Under the pieces are notes generated by a model, which saw only the letters and a program-made list of their open reading frames with translations, was not told the origin of the DNA and made no database searches. This document shows, piece by piece, positions 1 to 8,895 of a stretch of DNA of 64,000 nt; the first letter of the stretch is position 1, and each line of letters begins with the position of its first letter. The DNA comes from Planctomyces sp. SH-PL62. Lineage in GTDB: Bacteria; Planctomycetota; Planctomycetia; Isosphaerales; Isosphaeraceae. The stretch is taken from contig NZ_CP011273.1 in the NCBI RefSeq assembly GCF_001610895.1, positions 1,426,001 to 1,490,000 of the forward strand, read 5' to 3'. The translations under genes and the position numbers were made by a program.

Positions 1-389
1 ACCAGCTCGCGGTCGTCGTCGACGACGCCCTGATGGGGGTCGACCAGGTGATCCGCGGCGACGACCTGGTCCCCAGCACGCCCCGGCAGATCCTCCTGTA
101 CCACGCCCTGGACTGGACGCTTCCCCAGTTCGGACACGTCCCCCTGGTCCTCGGCCCCGACGGCCGACGTCTCGCCAAACGCGACGGCTCCATCAAGCTC
201 GCCACCCTCCGCGAGCAGGGAGTCGACCCCCGTCGCCTGATCGGCGAACTCGCCCATTCCTTCGGCTGGACCGACTCGCCGGTCCCTTCGCACCCCCGGG
301 ACTGGGTCGACCGCTTCGATCTGGCGGCCATCCCCCGATCCCCCTGGCTCGCCTCGCCCGACGTCTGGTCCCATCGCCCGGAGTCGTGA
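1..389 (+). CDS. gluQ: Glutamyl-Q tRNA(Asp) synthetase, C-terminal part (left edge of window)
   Basis: The frame is open from the first bases and ends at the TGA at 387-389, so the gene begins upstream of the window. The visible residues include VVVDDALMGVDQVIRGDDL followed by STPRQILL and then LVLGPDGRRLAKRDG, the order found in the glutamyl-tRNA synthetase catalytic core, with LAKRDG standing where the KMSKS-like loop lies. The product stops soon after this loop and has no anticodon-binding domain, which is the mark of GluQ-RS, the cytoplasmic paralogue that glutamylates queuosine-34 of tRNA(Asp). A truncated true GltX is the alternative but the short end argues against it. Confidence 0.85.
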   Translation, partial: QLAVVVDDALMGVDQVIRGDDLVPSTPRQILLYHALDWTLPQFGHVPLVLGPDGRRLAKRDGSIKLATLREQGVDPRRLIGELAHSFGWTDSPVPSHPRDWVDRFDLAAIPRSPWLASPDVWSHRPES

Positions 390-772
390 CCGAGACGCGA
401 AGACGTCACCCGGGAAATTGGGTTCGTTCCACGATCGGCCGGACGAAGCCATTTGACGCATGTTCTTTTCGTCATGAAATTTAGACATCGATGATCGCGT
501 CGGCGATTGGGTTCGTTCGTCCATTTTCTCTTGCGTTTTCCTGGGGCGTGGCGGCCGGTTTCGCGTCGACGGATGATTCCTGGCGCGGGAATCCCCCATC
601 AAGGACCATGTCGCGCAAGGCGGGATTGCGAAGCGGAATCCAGCGTCAGCCAGAGCATTCCCTCGCTCATCACGGGGCGACGCTCGTCGGGACTGGATCG
701 AATATTCAGGGAGCCCGCTCGTCTCCCTCTCTCGGCGGGCCGCGATCGAGGGATGTGAGAAGAGGAGGCGCC
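390..772. other. Intergenic region without a recognised gene
   Basis: These 383 bases separate gluQ from the DUF1223 gene. An open frame runs through most of it in frame with the DUF1223 gene, but its translation is rich in Arg, Ser and Gly, has no recognisable domain, and is followed by a proper signal peptide at 773, so it is read as leader DNA. The stretch 400-500 is relatively AT-rich and is the likely place for the promoter. No terminator hairpin with a T-run is evident. Confidence 0.5.
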
Positions 773-1576
773 ATGCGAGGGATCAGGATCGGAATCGGGA
801 CCGTGGCGATCGCGCTGCTAGTCCTGTGCGTCGGCGCGGCTTCGGCCCAATCGTCGAGCGAGGGGCGAGTGCGCCGCGGGGTGCTGGTGGAGCTTTACAC
901 GTCGCAGGGGTGCGATATGTGCCCCGAGGCCGAGGCGATCCTGGGCCGACTCGCCGAGGCCGACGCGGCGATCGTCCCGATCGCGTTCCACGTCGATTAC
1001 TTCGACGAGCCCTGGAAGGATCGGTTCTCCGACCCGCTCCACAGCCGTCGGCAGGCGGTCTACAACGAGGTGTACGACAAGGCCAAGCCCGCGAGCTACG
1101 GCCTGTATTACACGCCGATGCTTATGATCGACGGCGAGCAATCGGTCAACGGTCGCGACCGCCCCGCCGCCGAGGCCGCCATCCGCCGAGCCCGTAACAA
1201 GAAGCCGCTCGCAACGATCGAGGCCACGCTGAGTCTGAAGCCGGACCGTCGCTCGGGGCATGTCGAGATCGCCGTCGGTACGGAATCCCCGCGCGTCCTG
1301 GGCCGCGATCTTCTCGTCTGCGCCGTCGTCCGCGAGAACGGCGTCGTGACGAAGGTCGAGAAGGGGGAGAACGCCGGCAAGACGCTGATCGCGAGCCACC
1401 CCGCCCGCCAGACCCGCCACGACTTCGTCACGCTCAAGCCGGGCGCGAAGGCCGTCGTCGACCTCCCCCTGGAACTCGCCGCCGACGCCGACCCCGATCG
1501 AACTCGCATCGCCGTCTTCGTCCAGGACCGGAAGACGGCCGTCGTGCATCAGGCCCTCGACCTTCCCTGGCGATAG
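773..1576 (+). CDS. Secreted DUF1223 thioredoxin-fold protein
   Basis: The 267-residue product starts with a Sec signal peptide (about residues 1-25, hydrophobic VAIALLVLCVGAASA) and then shows the DUF1223 signature LVELYTSQGCDMCPEAEAIL with the CxxC pair at Cys47 and Cys50, AFHVDYFD near residue 72, and a Tyr-Thr-Pro (cis-proline type) at 113-115. The family adopts a thioredoxin-like fold and is presumed to act in periplasmic redox chemistry; its substrate is not known. The ATG at 773 is preferred over upstream in-frame starts because AGGAGG lies at 763-768 and the signal peptide begins exactly there. The gene stands alone. Confidence 0.88.
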   Translation: MRGIRIGIGTVAIALLVLCVGAASAQSSSEGRVRRGVLVELYTSQGCDMCPEAEAILGRLAEADAAIVPIAFHVDYFDEPWKDRFSDPLHSRRQAVYNEVYDKAKPASYGLYYTPMLMIDGEQSVNGRDRPAAEAAIRRARNKKPLATIEATLSLKPDRRSGHVEIAVGTESPRVLGRDLLVCAVVRENGVVTKVEKGENAGKTLIASHPARQTRHDFVTLKPGAKAVVDLPLELAADADPDRTRIAVFVQDRKTAVVHQALDLPWR

Positions 1577-1712
1577 GCCTCGATCGGCTGGCTGGAAAGC
1601 CGCCGGGAGCGATTCGAGATTCTCGGCCGAGGAAATGTAACCGATTGCGTTTCGTCGACTCTGTTAAGGAGGTGGCTCGGAATACGCTTACCTGACCCGA
1701 GGAGAGGCCAAC

Positions 1713-2153
1713 GTGGCTGCGGACAAACCCGAGAGTCTGTCGTCGATTTACTTCCCGCTCCGCCTGGCCTACGGGCTGACGCCGCTGATCGCGGGAGTGG
1801 ACAAGTTCTTCAACCTCCTGACCGATTGGTCCGGGTATCTGCCCGGCGATGCTTCGAGCGTCCTGCCGGTCTCCACGTCGACCTTCATGCACGTGGTCGG
1901 CTGCATCGAGATCGTGGCGGGCCTGGCGGTTCTGACGAAGTTCACCCGGCTGGGAGCCTACGTCGTGATGGCCTGGCTGATCCTGATCGCCGCCACGCTC
2001 GTCGTCGGCGGGCACCTGGACGTCGCCGTCCGCGATCTGGTCATGGCGGTTGGGGCCTTCGCGCTCGGGCGGGCGGCGGCTTATCGGCATGAGGCGTGGC
2101 TGCCCTTCGGGTGGGCCGCGAGGCCGACGGAATCCTACGCCCATGCTCGCTGA
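1713..2153 (+). CDS. DoxX-family membrane protein
   Basis: This 146-residue protein has four hydrophobic segments (around residues 15-35, 60-80, 83-103 and 108-128) and a DoxX-like start, RLAYGLTPLIAGVDKFFNLL. DoxX-family proteins are small four-helix inner-membrane proteins tied to thiosulfate or redox-stress chemistry in some bacteria; the substrate here is unknown. It starts with GTG at 1713 preceded by GAGGAGAGG. Its last 11 bases overlap the start of the ECF sigma factor gene, so the two are translationally coupled, which suggests that the sigma factor and this membrane protein belong to one response. Confidence 0.8.
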   Translation: MAADKPESLSSIYFPLRLAYGLTPLIAGVDKFFNLLTDWSGYLPGDASSVLPVSTSTFMHVVGCIEIVAGLAVLTKFTRLGAYVVMAWLILIAATLVVGGHLDVAVRDLVMAVGAFALGRAAAYRHEAWLPFGWAARPTESYAHAR

Positions 2154-2835
2154 ACAGGCCGACCCGCCGGATGACCGATCGGGCCTGACGGCCGAGCCGC
2201 TCGCGGACGAGGAGATCGTCCGCAGGGTCGTCGCGGGCGACACCGCAGCCTTCGAGCTGCTCATGAGGCGATACAATCAACTCCTCTTTCGAGTGGCCCG
2301 GAGCATCCTGGGAAATGATTCCGAGGCGGAGGACGTTGTGCAGGAGGCGTATCTTCACGCCTTCGAGCACCTCCCTCAATTTGAAGGGCGTTCGCGGTTC
2401 TCGACGTGGCTCACGAAGATCGCCGTCCATGAAGCGATGGGCCGGCTGCGGAAACAGCGTCGTCTGCGACTCGTCGCCCCGGCCGATGTGGGGGAGGAAG
2501 CCGTGATTTCCTACGCCGACGACCGGGACGGATTTGAGGAGGCGAGCCTCAAGGAGCTGCACCATTTGCTCGTCGCCGCGGTGGATGCCCTTCCGCAGGA
2601 ATTGCGCGTCGTCTTCACGCTGCGGATGGTGGAACGGCTGAGCACCGAGCAGACCGCCGAGTGCCTGAACCTGAGGCCGGGCAACGTCAAAGTACGGCTC
2701 TATCGCGCCCGGTCGGCCTTGCAGCGATGGATCGACCATCGCATCGGCGAGGAGTCGCGACGGCTCTACGCTTTCGACGGGGAGCGTTGCGATCGAATCG
2801 TCCGCAACGTCCTCGCAGGTCTCGGGCGAGCGTAA
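2143..2835 (+). CDS. ECF RNA polymerase sigma factor (sigma-70 family)
   Basis: The 230-residue product has region 2 at about residues 35-100, with FELLMRRYNQLLFRVARSIL and the DSEAEDVVQEAYLHAF core, and region 4 at about 145-200, with LPQELRVVFTLRMVERLSTEQTA split by the helix-turn-helix ECLNLRPGNVKVRLYRAR. It would direct RNA polymerase to a stress regulon. The ATG at 2143 is chosen over an in-frame ATG at 2050 that would overlap most of the DoxX gene tail. No anti-sigma factor gene lies next to it; the overlapping DoxX protein is the only candidate membrane partner. The short tail after region 4 (about 25 residues) has no recognised domain. Confidence 0.92.
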   Translation: MLAEQADPPDDRSGLTAEPLADEEIVRRVVAGDTAAFELLMRRYNQLLFRVARSILGNDSEAEDVVQEAYLHAFEHLPQFEGRSRFSTWLTKIAVHEAMGRLRKQRRLRLVAPADVGEEAVISYADDRDGFEEASLKELHHLLVAAVDALPQELRVVFTLRMVERLSTEQTAECLNLRPGNVKVRLYRARSALQRWIDHRIGEESRRLYAFDGERCDRIVRNVLAGLGRA

Positions 2836-3095
2836 TCCCGAACCCGCTGCGAGCGGCCGTCGACTCTCTTCAGGCATCGCCCATCTCCGGCCGGAGACGT
2901 TGAAGCGTCCTGCGCGACCACTCGGCGCAGGCGTTTGTTTCGATCTTCGCGCAGGGGGGGGCGTATCGGATCGTCATCCGCGTTTTGCAGGCGCGGCTGA
3001 CCATGAATCAGATCGCTGGAACGTGACCCGCGCGCATCGCGGTCGGGGCCGCACGGGGTGCGCGCATCGAGAATCGTCGGCGCCAGGAGGCTGAG

Positions 3096-4475
3096 ATGGC
3101 ATCGAACCGGAATCGGCGACGTTGGATCCTCTGGTGGGTCGGTCTGGCGGTCGCGGCGACCGCCGCGATGACGGCCGCATCGGAGCCCCAGGACCAGGGC
3201 CCGGAGGCCGAGTCGCGGGCCTCGTTCGGGAGATCAAGAAGGGCGGATGATCCGCGACGGCCGCCGGGCCACCATCCCGGGGACCGACACGGCCCGGGGG
3301 ACGGCCAGATCGCCGAGGGGCGACGGACGTTCCGCTATGACACGTTCGGCGACGAGGCCTTCTGGGGCGGCGCGTTGCGCTTGCACGAGACGGTCGCGAC
3401 CCTCGGCCCGGAGCAGGTCCTTGGGTTGGGCCTCAAGGTCGATTCCGAGGCCCTCACTCCGCATTTCAAGCAGAAACTCCGCCACGGCCGGGTCGACCTC
3501 GCCGATCCGGCGGTGACGCTGGACCTGCTGCGGATGAACGCCGTCGTCGGCGTGACCGGCTTCTTCTCGAACGACGGGAAGCGGCTCAGGTCGTTCGGCG
3601 TCCAGTGCGCACTCTGTCATTCCGTGGTGGACGACTCGCTGGCGCCCGGGATCGGTCGTCGGCTGGATGGTTGGGCCAACCGCGACCTCAACGTCGGCGC
3701 CATCGTGGCGGCCGCGCCCTCGGTCGAGCCATTCGCCGCCGTCCTGGGGACCGACGAGGAGACGGTGCGAACCGTCCTGAACAGCTGGGGGCCGGGCAAG
3801 TTCGACGCCCAACTGATCCTGGACGGCAAGGCGTTCCGCCCCGACGGTAAACCGGGCGCGTCCCTCATCCCGCCGGCGTTCGGCATGGCCGGGGTCGACG
3901 TCGCCACTTCGACGGCGTGGGGGACGGTCACCTACTGGAACGCCTTCGTCGCCGTGCTGGAGATGCACGGTCAGGGGAGGTTCCAGGACGACCGGATGCG
4001 CGATCCGGTCCAGTTCCCGGTCGCCGCCGCCAACGGATTCTTCGACGTCCGCAGCCGGGTCGACCGCGTCACCCCGAAGCTCGCCGAGCTTCGCGCCTAC
4101 CAGTTCTCCCTGCCCGCGCCCTCGCCTCCACGTGGAAGCTTCGACGGGCCCGCGGCGGCGCGGGGATCGGTGCTGTTCGGCGGCAGGGCCAGGTGCGCCA
4201 CCTGCCACGCCCCCCCCTCGTTCACCGACGCCGACCGACGGCTGCACACGCCCGCCGAAATCGGCATCGACGATTTCCAGTCCAATCGGTCGCCCACCTT
4301 CCGCTACCGGACGGCGCCGCTGCGGGGCCTCTGGACCCACGCCAGGGGGGGCTATTACCACGACGGTCGTTTTTCGACCCTGGAAGCAGTCGTCCGCCAT
4401 TACGACGGCCACTTCCGGCTGGGCCTCGCCCCCGGGGAGGTCGCCGACCTCGTCGAGTACCTGAAATCCCTCTAG
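3096..4475 (+). CDS. Secreted diheme cytochrome c (CcP/MauG-like)
   Basis: The 459-residue product has an N-terminal signal segment (LWWVGLAVAATAAMTAAS) and two c-type heme motifs, CALCH at 171-175 and CATCH at 367-371. The second half has RYRTAPLRGLWTHARGGYYH followed by HDGRF-type residues, as in the C-terminal domain of diheme peroxidase-like proteins. It is probably a periplasmic electron-transfer or peroxidase-type protein; the substrate is not evident. Residues about 43-70 are Arg/Pro/His-rich and have poor third-position GC, while the same DNA reads well in the other two frames in turn, so this linker may hold compensating indels. The catalytic part is in a single intact frame. Confidence 0.8.
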   Translation: MASNRNRRRWILWWVGLAVAATAAMTAASEPQDQGPEAESRASFGRSRRADDPRRPPGHHPGDRHGPGDGQIAEGRRTFRYDTFGDEAFWGGALRLHETVATLGPEQVLGLGLKVDSEALTPHFKQKLRHGRVDLADPAVTLDLLRMNAVVGVTGFFSNDGKRLRSFGVQCALCHSVVDDSLAPGIGRRLDGWANRDLNVGAIVAAAPSVEPFAAVLGTDEETVRTVLNSWGPGKFDAQLILDGKAFRPDGKPGASLIPPAFGMAGVDVATSTAWGTVTYWNAFVAVLEMHGQGRFQDDRMRDPVQFPVAAANGFFDVRSRVDRVTPKLAELRAYQFSLPAPSPPRGSFDGPAAARGSVLFGGRARCATCHAPPSFTDADRRLHTPAEIGIDDFQSNRSPTFRYRTAPLRGLWTHARGGYYHDGRFSTLEAVVRHYDGHFRLGLAPGEVADLVEYLKSL

Positions 4476-5075
4476 AGAGCCTGTCCCGGGAAGGCTGACG
4501 GATCCAACGGCCGCGATCCGTCGTGGCGGGCGAGCGATAGGGGCCGCGAATCGTCGAGCGAGGATGAGGTTTTTCGGGAACATCGCTCCGCTCCCGATCG
4601 ATTCGTCTGATTCTTCGTGGGGACGCCCACCGGAATCTGGCGGAAGCGACTCGGGGGTCGGGCTGCGATTCGGCCCGAACTCGCCGCTTCCGGAGAAGGT
4701 CGCGATGGTTCCCGACCCTCGCCGATCCGACATGGCGTGTGGGTCGAACCCGTCGGGCGTGCACCACGGAAGCGCAAGCGGCGCAATATGATGTAAATCC
4801 GGCCTATAATATTATGAATTCAAATATCTTGAAATCAATGATGAATTTTGTCGACGACCCCGTCTTGTCGACTGGAAAGCATTGTCTTAAGATTTAAGGT
4901 TATGCATCTTGGAGCACGCCGCAGTCCCAGCGGAGGTCGGCTTGGGGCCTCGCGGCGAGACGTTTTCACAGGGGCCTCCCGCGAGAGGGCTTTCTCAAGC
5001 CTTTGTGAGGGGTAGCCTTACGGCTGCGCCGTTGATTTCGATTATTCCTGGATTCCAGTCAGGGGAAAAGCGTAG
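4476..5075. other. 600-base intergenic region with an AT-rich island and a repeat end
   Basis: No gene is supported here. Directly after the cytochrome stop, 4476-4487 reads AGAGCCTGTCCC, matching one end of the inserted repeat at 40624-40873, but no partner end was found. Bases 4790-4905 are markedly AT-rich against a GC-rich background and hold TATAAT at 4805-4810 and an inverted CTTAA/TTAAG pair at 4886-4897. Bases 4910-5070 form the leader of the DUF1559 gene and contain small potential hairpins that match no riboswitch class I recognise. Confidence 0.5.
4805..4810 (+). promoter_or_regulatory. Possible -10 element in AT-rich island upstream of the DUF1559 gene
   Basis: A perfect TATAAT sits in the only strongly AT-rich stretch of the neighbourhood. 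No good TTGACA-like -35 is seen 16-18 bases upstream, and the DUF1559 start is 265 bases downstream, so a long leader would be implied. The assignment is tentative. Confidence 0.3.
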
Positions 5076-6164
5076 ATGCATTCACGTCGCGGATTCACGC
5101 TGATCGAGTTGCTCGTCGTCATTGCGATCATCGCCGTGTTGATCGCCCTGCTTTTGCCGGCCGTGCAGGCGGCGCGGGAAGCGGCCCGTCGGGCCCAGTG
5201 CACCAACAACCTCAAGCAGTTGGGTCTCGCGGCCCACAATTACGTCTCGCAGAACAACGTGTTCCCGCTCGGCGACCTGTTCCCGGCGGCCACCGCCTAC
5301 AGCGCGAACGGCGTCCGGGGGAACGGGGTCAACGAGTGGAGCTACTGCTGGACGGTGTCGATCCTCCCGCAGATCGAGCAGCAGCCGCTGTTCGACGCGT
5401 ACAACTTCAGCTTCTCGTACGCCGATCCCGGCGGCACCACGATCAACACGACGGTCTGCTTCACCCAGGTCGCGGCCTATCTCTGCCCCTCCGACGGGGC
5501 CGCATCGAGGCCGTCCCCGCCGTGGGGGGCGCTGAATTACATGGGCAACTGGGGAGGGCCGGGCGAGATCCAGACCTTCAGCGGCACGATCCTCTCCCCC
5601 TACTGGGGCGACGCAGCGAACGCGCCGACGACGAACGCGATCGGCATCCAGGCCGTGACCGACGGCACCTCGAACACCGCGCTGTTCAGCGAGCGGCTGC
5701 TGGGCCTCAACGGCGCCCCGCCGGTCTACCCCGGGAAGTCGGCCAATTCCAAGCGAGGGGCGTTCGCCGCGGGGGTGCCGGTCACGATCAACAACCCGAC
5801 CCCCGGGACGCCGACCACCCTGGCCCTCCTCGCGGCCTGCAACAGCCTCCCCGCGACGGCCGTCGGCGTCTCGAACTACAACGGCCGGCTCTGGACCGTG
5901 GGCTATCCCTGGAACTACGTGGTCAACCGCTACAACCATGTGGGGCCGCCGAACAGCCTGACCTGCTACGCCAGCAATTCGTTCGCCGGGCCCGACGGCT
6001 CCGCGCAGGACTCCCTGCCCCCCGCCAGCAACCACTCCGGCGGCGTGAACATGGCCATGGCCGACGGCTCCGTCCGGTTCATCAAGGACTCCGTGAGCCT
6101 CCCTGCGTGGTGGGCGCTCGGCACCCGGAACATGGGCGAGGTCCTCAGCGCCGACGCCTACTGA
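5076..6164 (+). CDS. DUF1559 protein with prepilin-type N-terminus
   Basis: The 362-residue protein begins with the type IV prepilin cleavage/methylation motif [19 protein letters not shown] at residues 4-22, followed by the amphipathic helix [19 protein letters not shown] typical of DUF1559 (SBP_bac_10) proteins. The C-terminal end carries the H-X9-DG signature, here [17 protein letters not shown]. Planctomycetes hold very many copies of this family; they are thought to be pseudopilin-like surface or secretion-associated proteins, though no function is proved. The ATG at 5076 follows AGGGGA. A small lipoprotein gene follows about 115 bases downstream, an arrangement common for this family. 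Confidence 0.95.
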   Translation: MHSRRGFTLIELLVVIAIIAVLIALLLPAVQAAREAARRAQCTNNLKQLGLAAHNYVSQNNVFPLGDLFPAATAYSANGVRGNGVNEWSYCWTVSILPQIEQQPLFDAYNFSFSYADPGGTTINTTVCFTQVAAYLCPSDGAASRPSPPWGALNYMGNWGGPGEIQTFSGTILSPYWGDAANAPTTNAIGIQAVTDGTSNTALFSERLLGLNGAPPVYPGKSANSKRGAFAAGVPVTINNPTPGTPTTLALLAACNSLPATAVGVSNYNGRLWTVGYPWNYVVNRYNHVGPPNSLTCYASNSFAGPDGSAQDSLPPASNHSGGVNMAMADGSVRFIKDSVSLPAWWALGTRNMGEVLSADAY

Positions 6165-6279
6165 TCGCGTCGGGACGATCGGCCGACGGATGCGGCCGTC
6201 CCGGCTCCCGAGGGAGTCGGGCTACGGCCGCGAGTTGAATTCGAGTGGATGGAAAGTCATGCGACCGGAGTTTGAATCG

Positions 6280-6468
6280 ATGCGACGAACGGCGTCCTGG
6301 ATCGTGGTGTTGGCTGTGTCCGTGCTGCTTTCCGGCTGCGGATCGAGCGGGATCGAGCCTGGCATGCCCAGCCAGACCGATATGAACAACATTCCGGACC
6401 CCATGGCCGGGGTCAAGACGCAGGCCCCCGCCAAGGCGAAGCCGATCACGAAGAAGGCGGCGCCCTGA
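6280..6468 (+). CDS. Small lipoprotein accompanying the DUF1559 gene
   Basis: The 62-residue product has a short lipoprotein signal peptide with lipobox LLSGC and the lipidated Cys at position 20, then a short polar tail ending in a Lys/Ala/Pro-rich stretch. It would be anchored to a membrane by its lipid. ATG 6280 is chosen because the signal peptide starts with MRRTASW and GGAG lies nine bases upstream; ATG 6259 in the same frame is the alternative and would add seven residues. Small lipoproteins of this kind regularly follow DUF1559 genes in planctomycetes, which suggests a shared transcript and perhaps a shared complex. Confidence 0.75.
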   Translation: MRRTASWIVVLAVSVLLSGCGSSGIEPGMPSQTDMNNIPDPMAGVKTQAPAKAKPITKKAAP

Positions 6469-6477
6469 GCCGCCTCG

Positions 6478-6507
6478 GTCGAGGGGGCCGTCGAGCGCCC
6501 CCTCGAC
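6478..6507. terminator. Hairpin between convergent genes
   Basis: GTCGAGGGGGC at 6478-6488 pairs perfectly with GCCCCCTCGAC at 6497-6507 across an eight-base loop. It lies between the lipoprotein gene (plus strand) and the DUF362 gene (minus strand), where a two-way terminator is expected. There is no strong T-run, so the mechanism is uncertain. Confidence 0.55.
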
Positions 6508-6527
6508 CCGATTCGATCCGATCGGCT

Positions 6528-7685
6528 TCAGGCGTTCCGCTCGCGCGGCTCCCAGCCATAGGGATGGCGGGCTTCCTGGAGAGAGAGGCCGACGACCTCG
6601 ATCTGTCTCGGATCGTTCGAGCCCAGGCCCAGCGCGGCGGCGAGGGCCAGGTGGTTGTCGCCGGGGAAGGGGCCCGTGCCCGACGCGGCCATCGGGTCGT
6701 AGCCCATCACGGCCGTAGCGACGGAGTCGGTGCAGACGGGGTTGCGGCCGGCGATCAGCAGGCCGGGTTCCTGAACCTTGAGGCCGCCGGGGACCCACGG
6801 GCCTTCGCCGCCCGAGCAGCTCTCGATCCCGTCGAGGATCACCAGGTCGATCGGCCGGATGCCGACGGCGTCGACGGTGTGGCGAGGGACGCGGAAGGTC
6901 GGCCGTCGGGGCGAGTCGGGGGCGATTTCCTGGGGAAGCCCGTCGGCCGGCCGTCCCTTGCCGTCGTGGAACATGGCGCGGCTGCTGGTGCTGTTCTCGT
7001 CCGCCTCGTTCTGGCCGTAGAGGGCGATCGGCGTGACGCCGAAGTTGTTCTTCATCCCCAGCGTGACCCCGGCCGTCGCGTGGTTTTTCAGCTTGGCCAG
7101 CGAGATATAGACGTCGCAGTCCACGTACGAGTGGTTGACGTGGTAGGCCGGGAATAGCGAACCCCCCCACGGCACCTTCACCTCGTGGTACTTCTTACCC
7201 TTGCCGAGGTTCCGGGTGTCCTCGAACTCGACGGGGGTCTTTGTCGCGGTGATGGCGTTCAGGTCCCAGCCGGCGGCGTGGAGATACGGCTCGAAGTCCT
7301 GCTTCTGGTGGGTGCTCTCCAGGAACCGGATGCGCCTCGCCCCGGCCCGATCCAGCAGCGCGGCCGTCGCCAGGACGACCGAGGGGTGGACCTGATACGT
7401 CCGATTGGCGGCCTTCCCGAGCGTATCCTCGCGGACGTTTCCGACGAGGTTCACCTTCACGGCGACCGTCTTGCCGGCCACCACCTGTCGGAGCCCGCCG
7501 ATCCGATCCATCAGCGCTTCCAGCTCCCGGAGCACGGCCGCCGGCTCGTAGCTCTTGCAGCGGCCGATTCCGACCGGGGAGCAGGGCGCGGGAGCCGCCG
7601 CCCGGAGCGGAGAGTCGAGCATCGGGATCAGCAGCGAGGCCCCGGCGAGGTTCAGGAATTCCCGGCGAGTGCGAGCGGGCTTCAT
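6528..7685 (-). CDS. DUF362 domain protein with Tat signal
   Basis: The 385-residue protein starts with a twin-arginine signal (RTRREFLNLAGASLLIPML), so it is exported folded. The body matches DUF362: VAVKVNLVGN near residue 95, VHPSVVLATAALLDRAGARRI, SLAKLKNHATAGVTLGMKNNFG and the ILDGIESCSGGEGP stretch. DUF362 members are often found with iron-sulfur domains, but no cysteine cluster is seen here. Its reaction is unknown. The start at 7685 is fixed by an AGGAGG-like site (complement of 7690-7695) and by the Tat signal; a longer frame upstream would be Arg-rich nonsense. Confidence 0.85.
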   Translation of the reverse strand: MKPARTRREFLNLAGASLLIPMLDSPLRAAAPAPCSPVGIGRCKSYEPAAVLRELEALMDRIGGLRQVVAGKTVAVKVNLVGNVREDTLGKAANRTYQVHPSVVLATAALLDRAGARRIRFLESTHQKQDFEPYLHAAGWDLNAITATKTPVEFEDTRNLGKGKKYHEVKVPWGGSLFPAYHVNHSYVDCDVYISLAKLKNHATAGVTLGMKNNFGVTPIALYGQNEADENSTSSRAMFHDGKGRPADGLPQEIAPDSPRRPTFRVPRHTVDAVGIRPIDLVILDGIESCSGGEGPWVPGGLKVQEPGLLIAGRNPVCTDSVATAVMGYDPMAASGTGPFPGDNHLALAAALGLGSNDPRQIEVVGLSLQEARHPYGWEPRERNA

Positions 7686-7915
7686 GGCGATCCTCCGTCG
7701 TCCGAGGTGAGATGTCGACGGGCCCGCCGCGCGGCGTCCACCGCCGAATCCGTACGCCCCGATGGTACCTGGCGCCGACGCCTCGCGGCAACCGCCGGCT
7801 CGGCGATCGCCGGTCGACGTCGCGCGTCGTCTCGGAGGCTGGTATCGGAGCAGGGATCGCCTTATCCTGAGGTGATCCGGGAGAAGGCCTACGACGATCC
7901 GAGGGGAGCGACGCG

Positions 7916-8413
7916 ATGGAACCACCACGAAGCGAGCCCGTCAGCCTGGCCAAGGCCCTCTCGATCAAGAACCGCCTGGCCGGGCGGCTCGTCCAGGCCC
8001 GTGCGAACGTGGAGACCTACAACAGCATCCTGGCGGGCCAGCGCGACGAGGAGGGCCGGACCTCCGTGGACGTCCGGGCCGAATATGAGCGGCTCCTGAA
8101 CCTCCAGGAGGCCCTGGTCGCGGTCAAGGCGGCCATCCAGCGGGCGAACGTCGCGATCTATGAAGACGTCCTCCGCCTCGGCGAGAAGAAATCCCTCATC
8201 CAGATGCTCAACGGCCTGAACACCAAGCACGGCGCCGAGCCGGGCTACAACGGGGCCGAATACCGATACTCCGCCACGATCACCAAGCCCGAAGTCCTGG
8301 AGATGGTGCGGAGCCTGGAAGCGGAGATCGACAAGCTCCAGGATCGGCTGAACCAGTACAACGCCTCGACCCGGGTCGAACTGCCGCAGGCGGTCCTCGA
8401 CCTGGCCGGCTAG
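7916..8413 (+). CDS. Coiled-coil protein of unknown function (possible distant DIP1984-like)
   Basis: The 165-residue product is soluble, has no signal peptide, and is mostly alpha-helical: SLAKALSIKNRLAGRLVQAR at 10-29, a second helical stretch around 55-90, and a final heptad-like helix EVLEMVRSLEAEIDKLQDRLN at about 125-145 that ends in a Thr-rich beta-like tail. The order of helices and the closing LxxRLNxxN resemble the DIP1984 family, but I cannot confirm this from sequence alone. No neighbours share its strand closely, so it seems to be a single-gene unit. Confidence 0.7.
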   Translation: MEPPRSEPVSLAKALSIKNRLAGRLVQARANVETYNSILAGQRDEEGRTSVDVRAEYERLLNLQEALVAVKAAIQRANVAIYEDVLRLGEKKSLIQMLNGLNTKHGAEPGYNGAEYRYSATITKPEVLEMVRSLEAEIDKLQDRLNQYNASTRVELPQAVLDLAG

Positions 8414-8895
8414 CGAGACACACGATCGGTCGGCCGCGGCCAAGGGGAGCGGCGGGGGAACCCGCCGTCGTGTGGCCCGCGGGCCATACACCTTTGATCA
8501 CGATGCCGATGCCGCTTTAACACTCATCGCTCATCGGGTCAAGACTCAACCCGCAAGGTTCAACACTCAAATACCTTTGCGTCGGGGTCGGCCGGTCGTG
8601 TCCCTAGCTCCCTCCGAACGCTCCCGCAGGACCCGGGGGGATCGCCTTCCACGCCTCCGTCTCCTCGGCGGCCGTTCACACGCCCAATCTCGACCGAAGG
8701 CGCTCGTCCTGAGCCGCTTCAAGGCCTAGTTCCCAACGGGTGCGACCGGCGGCGAAGCTCCGGGTCTGTTGGGCTCGCCTCCCCCGGCGCATGCGGTCGA
8801 GGATCGACCGGGGCGACCCTGGCCCGATCATCCTCATCAATCAAGGCGGTCGAGATCGCCTCGCCGAGCCTGGTCCGGCCTGGATTTTCGCCGTC
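8414..8895. other. Intergenic region without a supported gene
   Basis: The region contains a 12-base palindrome GGCCCGCGGGCC at about 8475-8486, just after the coiled-coil gene, and an AT-richer patch at 8490-8575. A plus-strand frame at 8472-8729 gives an Arg/Leu/Ser-rich translation with no domain and no ribosome binding site and is not accepted as a gene. Nothing else is recognised before the ECF41-type promoter. Confidence 0.45.

Noticed and set aside
1636-1666. Possible ECF-type promoter TGTAACC upstream of the DoxX gene
   Set aside because: The nearest CGTC lies only ten bases after it and no other -10 fits a known ECF consensus, so the match is not strong enough to list.
8472-8729. 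85-residue open frame in the gap before the cupin gene
   Set aside because: No ribosome binding site, Arg/Leu/Ser-rich product, ends without any motif.
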